Positions 57,790 to 64,000 of a stretch of DNA of 64,000 nucleotides are shown piece after piece; position 1 is the first letter of the stretch, and every line of letters begins with the position of its first letter. Source of the DNA: Streptosporangiaceae bacterium (GTDB lineage: Bacteria; Actinomycetota; Actinomycetes; Streptosporangiales; Streptosporangiaceae); the NCBI GenBank assembly GCA_019239975.1, contig JAFAZE010000143.1:1-64000 (forward strand), read 5' to 3'. A program made the position numbers and the translations under genes. The notes beneath the pieces are model-generated. The model worked only from the letters and a program-made list of their open reading frames with translations. It did no database searches and was not told the origin of the DNA.

Positions 57790-59004
57790 ATGGCGGGATC
57801 GCCTGAGACCGGCCACTTTGACCGGGACGTTGTTGTCATCGGCGGCTGCGGGCACGTGGGCTTGCCGCTGGCGATCGCGTTCGCCGACCGTGGTGCGCGG
57901 GTGGGCATCTATGACGTGAGCGAGAGCGCCGTCGCGACGGTGAACGCCGGGACGCTGCCGTTCGCGGAGCCCGGTGCCGCCGGGAAGCTGGAGCAGGCGG
58001 TCGCGGCGGGACGGCTGGAGGCCTCGTCGGACCCGGCGATCGTGGGCTCGGCCGAGCATGTGATCGTGGTCATCGGCACGCCTGTTGACGAGCACCTGAA
58101 CCCCGACCAGGCCGCCATACCGAACGCGCTTGGCGGGTGCGCGCCGTATCTGCGGGACGGCCAGTTGCTGGTGCTGCGGTCGACGGTCTTCCCCGGGGTG
58201 ACCGCCCTCGTGGAGAAGATGGTGGCAGGGCTCGGTGTTTCGATCGAGGTGGCGTTCTGCCCGGAGCGGATCGCCGAGGGCAAGGCCATGACCGAGCTCT
58301 TCGAGCTCCCGCAGATCGTGTCCGCCCGCTCGGCTACCGGGCTGCGGCGCGCCTCCCGGCTGTTCGGGATGCTGACCGACACCCTGGTGGAGCTGTCTCC
58401 CGAGGAGGCCGAGCTCGCGAAGCTGTTCACGAACGTGTGGCGGTACATCAAGTTCGCCACGGCCAACCAGTTCTACATGATGGCGAACGACCGGGGCCTC
58501 GACTTCGAGCGGATCCGCAAGGGGCTGTCCCAGGACTACCCGCGCGCCGCGGACATGCCGGGCGCGGGTTTCGCGGCGGGCCCGTGCCTGTTCAAGGACA
58601 CCATGCAGCTCGCGGCGTTCAACAACAACAACTTCGCGCTCGGGCACACCGCGATGACCATCAACGAGGGCCTGCCGCTGTACGTCGTGCACCGGCTCGA
58701 GCAGCGGTTCGACCTGCAGTCGATGACCGTCGGCATCCTGGGGATGGCGTTCAAGGGCGGCTCGGACGACATCCGGTCCAGCCTTTCCTACAAGCTGAAG
58801 CGGATCCTCGCCTTCAAGTCCAACCATGTGCTGTGCACGGACCCGTACGTCACGACCGACCCGGGCCTGCTGCCGTTCGAGGAGGTCATGTCGCGGTCGG
58901 ACCTGCTCGTGATCGCCGCGCCGCATCCGGAGTACCGGAACCTGCCGACCGACAAGCCGGTCGCGGATATCTGGAACGTGCTCGGGCAGGGCGTCAGGGT
59001 ATGA
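57790..59004 (+). CDS. nucleotide sugar dehydrogenase (UDP-glucose/GDP-mannose dehydrogenase family)
   Basis: The 404-residue enzyme oxidises a nucleotide sugar at C6, using two NAD+. It shows an N-terminal Rossmann motif VVVIGGCGHVGLPLAIAFADRG, VIVVIGTPVDEHLNPD, and a central domain with ELAKLFTNVWRYIKFATANQF. The catalytic Cys is in GFAAGPCLFKDTMQL, and a C-terminal NAD domain has GILGMAFKGGSDDIRSSLSYK. The SPERIAEG-type motif reads AFCPERIAEGK, common in UDP-ManNAc/UDP-Glc dehydrogenases. ATG 57790 has GGAGG eight bases upstream. It leads an operon with a GT2 (22-base gap) and an epimerase. The product would be a uronic-acid-type sugar for an exopolysaccharide or cell-wall glycan. Confidence 0.93.
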   Translation: MAGSPETGHFDRDVVVIGGCGHVGLPLAIAFADRGARVGIYDVSESAVATVNAGTLPFAEPGAAGKLEQAVAAGRLEASSDPAIVGSAEHVIVVIGTPVDEHLNPDQAAIPNALGGCAPYLRDGQLLVLRSTVFPGVTALVEKMVAGLGVSIEVAFCPERIAEGKAMTELFELPQIVSARSATGLRRASRLFGMLTDTLVELSPEEAELAKLFTNVWRYIKFATANQFYMMANDRGLDFERIRKGLSQDYPRAADMPGAGFAAGPCLFKDTMQLAAFNNNNFALGHTAMTINEGLPLYVVHRLEQRFDLQSMTVGILGMAFKGGSDDIRSSLSYKLKRILAFKSNHVLCTDPYVTTDPGLLPFEEVMSRSDLLVIAAPHPEYRNLPTDKPVADIWNVLGQGVRV

Positions 59005-59026
59005 GCCAAGTGGGAGGCACCACCCC

Positions 59027-59791
59027 ATGACCGGAGAAACGCCGCGGGTGTCGGTCGTCGTGCCCGCGTACAACGAGGGCGTGGCGATCGTTCCTGTACT
59101 GGACCGGCTGTTCGAGTCCGTGCACCTCGCGTGCGAGGTGCTGGTCGTCGTGGACGACGAGAACGACACGACCGTGCCGGTCGTCGAGGAGTACGCGCTC
59201 AAGGAGCCGCGTATCCGCTGTCTCGTGAACACCTACGGGCGCGGGCCCGCCAACGCGATCAGGTACGGCATCGACGCCGCCGCGGCGCCGGTCGCGGTGG
59301 TGACGATGGCGGACGGCTGCGATGACCCGAGGCAGATCGACGACCTGGCGCGCCTGGTCGACCGCGGGGTGGCCGTGGCGGCCGCCTCCCGGTACATGCC
59401 CGGCGGTCAGCAGGTCGGCGGCCCGGTGCTGAAGGGCGTGCTGTCGAAGACCGCTGGCAAGTCCCTGCGGCTGCTGGCGCACACCGGAACCCGGGACGCC
59501 ACCAACTCGTTCAAGGCGTATTCCACGGATTTCGTCCGCGAGGTCGGCATCGATTCCCGGGACGGATTCGAGATCGGCATTGAGCTCACCGCCAAGGCCA
59601 AGCGGATAGGCAGGCCGGTCGCCGAGATCCCCACAATCTGGCTCGACCGGCAGGCGGGGGTGTCGAATTTCAAGGTCGCGAAGTGGATACCGGGTTACCT
59701 GCGGTGGTACCGGTTCGCATTCGGGCCGCGGCTCACCGCGGAGCAGGTCAGGGCTCGCGGCAAACGCTACAGGAAGGAAGAACAAGACTGA
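59027..59791 (+). CDS. family 2 glycosyltransferase (dolichol-phosphate mannosyltransferase-like)
   Basis: The 254-residue protein has the GT-A opening VSVVVPAYNEGVAIVPVLDRL, then a DDEND element in LVVVDDENDTTV that corresponds to the first Asp motif. The GRGPANAIRYGIDAA segment and the MADGCDDPRQIDDL acceptor-metal DxD-type site follow, then SRYMPGGQQVGG. No C-terminal membrane helix is present. This pattern is typical of enzymes that transfer a sugar from a nucleotide donor to polyprenyl phosphate or a glycan. ATG 59027 has GGGAGG eight bases upstream, and the stop overlaps the ATG of the epimerase (TGATG). The donor may be made by the dehydrogenase or the epimerase. Confidence 0.92.
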   Translation: MTGETPRVSVVVPAYNEGVAIVPVLDRLFESVHLACEVLVVVDDENDTTVPVVEEYALKEPRIRCLVNTYGRGPANAIRYGIDAAAAPVAVVTMADGCDDPRQIDDLARLVDRGVAVAAASRYMPGGQQVGGPVLKGVLSKTAGKSLRLLAHTGTRDATNSFKAYSTDFVREVGIDSRDGFEIGIELTAKAKRIGRPVAEIPTIWLDRQAGVSNFKVAKWIPGYLRWYRFAFGPRLTAEQVRARGKRYRKEEQD

Positions 59792-60816
59792 TGCAGAAGG
59801 TTCTGGTCACCGGCTCCGCCGGGTTCATCGGCGGGTACGTGGTCGAGGAACTGCTTGAGCGCGGCTACGCGGTTGTGGGGCTGGACAACTTCTCCAAGTA
59901 CGGCAAGGTGAAGAAGTCCTACGACGACAACCCCAATTACCAGCTTGTCGAGGGCGATGCCCGTGACGTTGAGCTCATGAAGCGGCTGCTGGCGGACTGT
60001 GACCATTTCATCGCCGGGGCGGCGATGATCGGCGGCATTTCCTACTTCCACACCTACGCCTACGACCTGCTGGCGACCAACGAGCGGATCATCGCCGCGT
60101 CCTGCGACGCCGCGATCGAGGCGCACAAGGCGGGCCGGCTGCAGAAGGTCACCTACCTGTCCTCGTCGATGGTGTTCGAGAGCGCTACCGAGTGGCCGTC
60201 CTACGAGGGCCAGCAGCGCGAGTGCCCGCCGCCGCTGTCGTCCTACGGGTTCCAGAAGCTGGCCGTGGAGTACTTCGCGGTCGCCGCGTGGGACCAGTAC
60301 AAGGTTCCCTACACGATCGTCAGGCCGTTCAACTGCGTCGGGACCGGGGAGAGCCGCGCGCTGGGCGACGAGGAGATCCTGTCCGGCAACGTCCGGCTCG
60401 CGATGAGCCACGTGGTTCCCGACCTCGTGCAGAAGGTCCTCAAGGGCCAGGACCCGCTGCACATCCTCGGCTCCGGCGAGCAGATCCGGCACTACACCTA
60501 CGGCAAGGACCTGGCCCGCGGCGTGGTCACGGCCATGGAGCACCCGGACGCGCGGAACGAGGACTTCAACCTGTCCACGGCCGAGTCCACCACCGTTCTG
60601 GAGCTCGCCGAGACGATCTGGCGCAAGATCAAGGGCGATGGCGTGCCGCTGCGGATCGAGCACGACGAGCCGTTCGAGTACGACGTGCAGCGGCGGGTTC
60701 CGTCCACCGACAAGGCGAAGCGCGTGCTCGGCTTCGAGGCGACCACCACGCTGGACGAAATGCTTGATGAGGTAATCCCCTGGATCGCCCAGGCGATCGA
60801 GAACGGCACAATCTGA
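59791..60816 (+). CDS. NAD-dependent epimerase/dehydratase (nucleotide-sugar type)
   Basis: The 341-residue extended short-chain dehydrogenase shows VLVTGSAGFIGGYVVEELLERG at the start. The catalytic LSSSMVFES segment and SSYGFQKLAVEYF with the Tyr-x-x-x-Lys pair follow, then VRPFNCVGTGE and a nucleotide-sugar C-terminal half (HILGSGEQIRHYTYGKDLARG). These features fit UDP-sugar 4-epimerases and 4,6-dehydratases. Which reaction applies cannot be read directly. ATG 59791 overlaps the GT2 stop by one base, so translation is coupled. It is followed after 48 bases by the first of two paralogous membrane proteins. Confidence 0.93.
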   Translation: MQKVLVTGSAGFIGGYVVEELLERGYAVVGLDNFSKYGKVKKSYDDNPNYQLVEGDARDVELMKRLLADCDHFIAGAAMIGGISYFHTYAYDLLATNERIIAASCDAAIEAHKAGRLQKVTYLSSSMVFESATEWPSYEGQQRECPPPLSSYGFQKLAVEYFAVAAWDQYKVPYTIVRPFNCVGTGESRALGDEEILSGNVRLAMSHVVPDLVQKVLKGQDPLHILGSGEQIRHYTYGKDLARGVVTAMEHPDARNEDFNLSTAESTTVLELAETIWRKIKGDGVPLRIEHDEPFEYDVQRRVPSTDKAKRVLGFEATTTLDEMLDEVIPWIAQAIENGTI

Positions 60817-60864
60817 GCTCTACCCTCACGGGTAGCTGGAAGCCCGCCAGGCCTGGAGAAACGA

Positions 60865-62460
60865 GTGACGACAGGACGGCTGGCGCACGACGCGTCCGGT
60901 GACGGTGCCCGCGCTGAGGGCACTGCCGCCGGGCGCGGGGCCGCGGGCGAGCCCGCGCCCGGCGCGCGCAGGCCCTGGTGGGTATGGTGGGTGCCGTTCG
61001 CGCTCCTGTTCGCGGTTCTCGTTGTCCGGAACCGCTACCTTTTCACGGCGCACCTGTACGAACAGGGCGATTCCGGTGCTGACTCGATCCTGATGGAGCA
61101 GGCCCGGCGGCTCACCCTGCTGGTGGGCAACTACTCACGGGAGGGCTTCAACCACCCGGGGCCGGCCTACATGTACGCGCAGGCGGCCGGCCAGACGCTC
61201 TTCACGCTCATCCGCCTCGTGCCCACGGCCTGGAACGGCCAGCTGCTCACCGTGTACGCCATGAACAGCGGCTTTTTCGCGCTCGCCGCCGGCGTGGTGT
61301 ACGGCTGGACGCGCTCGCTGCGTGCGGTGCTGGCCAGCGTGGCCGTCGCCGCCGCTTTCGGCGTCGCGTACCCGGCGATCCTCAGCTCCAACTGGATGCC
61401 GGACATGTACGTCGTGCCGTACTTCACCTTCGTCGTCGCCGCGGCGTCGGTTGCCGCCGGGCGCTCACAGGACGCCTGGGTGATGGCGCTGACCGGCTGG
61501 TTCCTCATCCACGGGCACGCGTGCTTCCTGTTCTTCGTGCCGGTGATCACGTGCGCCGTGCTCGCGGTGGCGGCGTGGCCGCACCGGCGGGCGCCGGTGG
61601 CGGCGCTGCGCTCGTTCCTCGCTACTCGGCGCCGGGTCTGGGTCCCGGTGGCGGTCATCAGCGCGGTGTTCGCGCTGCCGATCGTGATCAACCTGGCGCT
61701 GCACTGGCCGGGCGACTTCGGCAAGTACTTTTCCTACGGGTCGTCCTCCCAGGCGGGCGGCCACGGTGTCGCCCAGGTGGTGCAGTACGCGGCCCAGTTC
61801 TGGTGGCCGCACGAGTACGCGGGAGCGGTGCCCGTCCTCGCGTACGCGGTCGCCGGCATCCTGGTGTGGAAGCTGGCCAGCGGCCTGCCGCGGCGGTTCC
61901 TCGTCGCGCTGCTCGCCCTCAACGTCGTGTCGACGCTCGCGTTCGGCTTCTACGCCGCGGTCGGTGTCGACAATCTGTCGGAGCAGTACATCGGCTACTT
62001 CTACTGGTCGGCGCCGGCGATCACGGTGCTGGTGATGGTGGTCGCCGTGGTCGAGGCGCTCCCCGCGAGGCCGGGCGTCGCCGTGGCCGCGGCCGCGGCG
62101 GCGATGGCGGTTGTCGCGCTCGCCGTGAATCCCGGCACGCACACGGACCTGCGGGACAACGATCCCGCGCTGCCCTCCGCGGTCGCCGCGATCGCGGCAG
62201 GCGCCCACGGCCGGACGATCGTGCTGACCATCGACCCGTACACCTGGATCCAGGTCGTCGGGTTCCTCGTTCAGGGCGAGCGAACCGGGGTACATGCCTG
62301 CGTGGTCGGCTCCTACTGGACGTACCTGATGTCCAGCCAGTTCGTATGCACTCCCGGCCAGGCCGCCGCCGGCGCCCCGTTCTGGTTCCACTCCGGTGCC
62401 GCCACGCCCGGGTCGCACGTCGTAGAGCAGTTCGACGGCGTGACCGTCACCTCGGGTTAG
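60865..62460 (+). CDS. multi-pass membrane protein, putative glycosyltransferase (paralogue A)
   Basis: The 531-residue protein has a cytoplasmic N-terminus of about 45 residues, then about eleven hydrophobic segments. The first external loop reads YEQGDSGADSILMEQARRL and NYSREGFNHPGPAYMY, with acidic residues where GT39-like enzymes keep their active-site Asp. A C-terminal extracytoplasmic domain follows (IVLTIDPYTWIQVVGFLVQGERTG). GTG 60865 has GGAGA about six bases upstream. It is a clear relative of the next gene: GFLVQ.ERTGV.AC, WFLIHGH.CFLFFVP and P.AWNGQLL.VYA.N are shared. The pair probably acts on surface glycan made by the preceding operon. Confidence 0.87.
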   Translation: MTTGRLAHDASGDGARAEGTAAGRGAAGEPAPGARRPWWVWWVPFALLFAVLVVRNRYLFTAHLYEQGDSGADSILMEQARRLTLLVGNYSREGFNHPGPAYMYAQAAGQTLFTLIRLVPTAWNGQLLTVYAMNSGFFALAAGVVYGWTRSLRAVLASVAVAAAFGVAYPAILSSNWMPDMYVVPYFTFVVAAASVAAGRSQDAWVMALTGWFLIHGHACFLFFVPVITCAVLAVAAWPHRRAPVAALRSFLATRRRVWVPVAVISAVFALPIVINLALHWPGDFGKYFSYGSSSQAGGHGVAQVVQYAAQFWWPHEYAGAVPVLAYAVAGILVWKLASGLPRRFLVALLALNVVSTLAFGFYAAVGVDNLSEQYIGYFYWSAPAITVLVMVVAVVEALPARPGVAVAAAAAAMAVVALAVNPGTHTDLRDNDPALPSAVAAIAAGAHGRTIVLTIDPYTWIQVVGFLVQGERTGVHACVVGSYWTYLMSSQFVCTPGQAAAGAPFWFHSGAATPGSHVVEQFDGVTVTSG

Positions 62461-62488
62461 GCCGGACAGGCGCTGAGACGACAGGACC

Positions 62489-64000
62489 ATGGACGAAACA
62501 CCCAGCCCAACCACGACGCCGACGGCCGCAGGGCCGGACGGCGCGGCGGCCACGCTCCGCGGGGCGGATATCCGGGCCCGGCTGCGCCGCCCGCTGCGGG
62601 GCCGCGCGATGCCCTGGCTCGCCTGGGCCGGGCCCACCGCGGCGCTGCTGGCTGTCGCCTGCGTGCGCAACAGGTTCCTGTTCGCGACCCGCCTCTATGA
62701 GGACGCGGACATGGGCGCGAACTCGATCCTGGTCGAACAGGCGCGGCGGTTCACGCTGCTGACGGGCAACTACTCGCGCGAGCTGTTCGATCATCCGGGT
62801 CCGGCCTACATGTACGTCAAGGCGGCGGGGGAGTCGCTGGCGTGGGCCGCCACGCGGCTGGTGCCGACCGCGTGGAACGGCCAGCTGCTCGCGGTTTACG
62901 CGCTGAACGCGACGCTGGCCGGACTGGTGACGTACATGGTGTACGGGTGGACGCGGTCCGCGCGCGGCGCGTTCGCTTGCTTCGCCGTTCTGGCCGCCTT
63001 CGCCGCGGCGCACCCGGCCGTGGTCACGTCGGACTGGATGCCGTACCTGTACGTCATGAGCTACCTGACGTTCATGGTCGCGGCGGCGTCCGTGGCGGCG
63101 GGTCACTCCCGTGACGATTGGGTGATGGCGCTGGCCGGCTGGTTCCTCATCCACGGGCACGTATGCTTCCTGTTCTTCGTGCCGCTGATCACGTGCGCCG
63201 TGCTGCTGATGGCGTGGTGGCGGCGCCGGCGCACGCCGCTGGAGGCGCTGCGGCCGGTGCCGGCCCCTACCTGGGTCATGGTGGCGGTGATCAGCGCGGT
63301 GTTCGCGCTGCCGATCGCGGTGAACCTGGCGCTGCACTGGCCCGGCCCGTTCGGCGACTACCTCGCGTACCTCCGCTCCGGAAGGGCGGGCGGGGACAGC
63401 CTCGCGACGGCGATCAGGTACGCGCTGTGGTTCTGGTGGCCGCATCCGTACTCCGGTGCGGCGCCGATTCTCGCCTACCTGGCCGCCGCGGCGGTGATCA
63501 TCTGGCCCGGCGCCGTGCCGCTGCGCCCGTTCCTGGTCGCGCTGCTGGCCGTCAACGCGGTGTCCTCGCTGGCCTTCGTGTTCTACGCCCGTACCGGGAT
63601 CGACACCATCTCGTCGTATTACATCGGCTACTTCTACTGGTCGGCACCGGTGATCACGCTGCTTGTCATAGCCGTCGGCATCGTCCAGCGGGTGCCGGCG
63701 CGGCTCGCCTCCGTCGCGGCCGCCGCCGCTGCCGCGGGAGCGCTCACCGCCTTCGCGCTCGCGCCGCAGACCCAGACCAGCATCAACAGCAGCGACCCGT
63801 CGGTCATCAGCAGCGGACCCGACACCGACCCCGCGCTGCCCGGCGCGGTGGCGACGCTCGCCGCGCGGGCCGGGGGCAGGACGATCGTCCTGGGTTTCGA
63901 CCAGCCGACCTGGCCCGACCTCACGGGTTTCCTGGTGCAGGCGGAGCGGACCGGGGTGCGGGCGTGCGTGCCGGACCCGGCCATGACGTTCATGGTGACC
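62489..64000 (+). CDS. multi-pass membrane protein, paralogue B, 3' end outside window
   Basis: From ATG 62489 the frame stays open for 504 codons to the last base of the window. It shares with paralogue A the opening external loop (YEDADMGANSILVEQARRF, NYSRELFDHPGPAYMY) and RLVPTAWNGQLLAVYALN. WVMALAGWFLIHGH with CFLFFVPLITCAVL and the C-terminal RTIVLGFDQPTWPDLTGF are also common to both. About 45 to 55 residues at the C-terminus are missing. Its N-terminus of about 45 residues is Thr/Ala/Pro-rich and cytoplasmic. AGGA precedes the start by two bases (GACAGGACCATG), which is weak. It lies 28 bases after paralogue A and is co-transcribed with it. Confidence 0.88.
   Translation, partial: MDETPSPTTTPTAAGPDGAAATLRGADIRARLRRPLRGRAMPWLAWAGPTAALLAVACVRNRFLFATRLYEDADMGANSILVEQARRFTLLTGNYSRELFDHPGPAYMYVKAAGESLAWAATRLVPTAWNGQLLAVYALNATLAGLVTYMVYGWTRSARGAFACFAVLAAFAAAHPAVVTSDWMPYLYVMSYLTFMVAAASVAAGHSRDDWVMALAGWFLIHGHVCFLFFVPLITCAVLLMAWWRRRRTPLEALRPVPAPTWVMVAVISAVFALPIAVNLALHWPGPFGDYLAYLRSGRAGGDSLATAIRYALWFWWPHPYSGAAPILAYLAAAAVIIWPGAVPLRPFLVALLAVNAVSSLAFVFYARTGIDTISSYYIGYFYWSAPVITLLVIAVGIVQRVPARLASVAAAAAAAGALTAFALAPQTQTSINSSDPSVISSGPDTDPALPGAVATLAARAGGRTIVLGFDQPTWPDLTGFLVQAERTGVRACVPDPAMTFMVT

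Noticed and set aside
57692-57919. Small frame with WCGKCLKRC, a possible Cys-rich peptide
   Set aside because: It overlaps the structured leader and the start of the nucleotide-sugar dehydrogenase, and after the Cys cluster it becomes an out-of-frame reading of that gene.

Overview
The window is chromosomal DNA of a very high-GC actinobacterium. Supporting signs are strong G/C in third codon positions, many GTG and TTG starts, a WhiB protein, DUF3145 and DUF5998 family proteins, ECF41 sigma factors, LAL-type LuxR regulators and a leucyl aminopeptidase / lipoamide dehydrogenase / E2 / TIGR01777 / LipB gene order. It is probably a soil, filamentous-type actinomycete, but the species cannot be named. 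I saw no rRNA, tRNA, CRISPR array or intact insertion sequence.

Layout. 1-2.0 kb: end of a sugar ABC importer (ATPase fragment plus permease). 2.0-5.0 kb: a disturbed area with a dihydrofolate-reductase-like gene whose tail runs on, a broken tyrosine-integrase remnant and an orphan gene. 5.0-16.3 kb: a minus-strand metabolic block (lipB, TIGR01777, E2, lpdA, pepA). It is interrupted between lipB and TIGR01777 by plus-strand genes: a membrane protein, then two ECF41 sigma factors around an epimerase, then an intradiol dioxygenase. 16.4-24.7 kb: a large membrane glycosyltransferase-like protein, a secreted phosphoesterase, a divergent ChrB-like / COG4280 pair and a sugar-porter MFS protein. 24.7-31.2 kb: a two-component system, peptidase E, cobS, two conserved hypotheticals, a phosphodiesterase-type enzyme and a STAS protein. 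31.8-41.4 kb: a LAL regulator, WhiB, a sulfurtransferase, a Tat-exported GH3 enzyme, a MarR-GNAT fusion, an aldo/keto reductase, a broken transporter, a DUF998 protein and a zinc-finger HTH protein behind a perfect palindrome. 41.6-45.1 kb: a three-subunit molybdenum hydroxylase. 45.2-48.6 kb: lnt, DUF3145 and a ROK regulator. 49.5-55.6 kb: an XRE-cupin regulator divergent from an M24-like enzyme, a two-gene 2-oxoacid dehydrogenase E1 whose beta subunit carries its own lipoyl domain, and an aldehyde dehydrogenase. 55.6-64 kb: a surface-glycan locus (membrane glycosyltransferase, nucleotide-sugar dehydrogenase, GT2, epimerase, two tandem paralogous membrane proteins, the last cut by the window edge).

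How genes work together. The ECF41 block looks self-contained: a motif matching TGTCACA-N16-CGTC lies before the first sigma gene and a near copy lies before the epimerase. The 50.5-55.6 kb genes look like one catabolic operon under the XRE-cupin protein: hydrolase, decarboxylating dehydrogenase, aldehyde oxidation. The 57.8-60.8 kb genes make and transfer a modified sugar, and the flanking multi-membrane proteins probably use polyprenyl-linked sugars.

The least explained structures are a hairpin-rich leader (57489-57789), a dispersed repeat present at 18.5 and 49.1 kb with a 31-bp unit expanded in one copy, a 55-bp tandem hairpin repeat with a compensatory change (18816-18925), the palindromic promoter at 40817-40854, and the E2-less lipoyl-E1 cluster.
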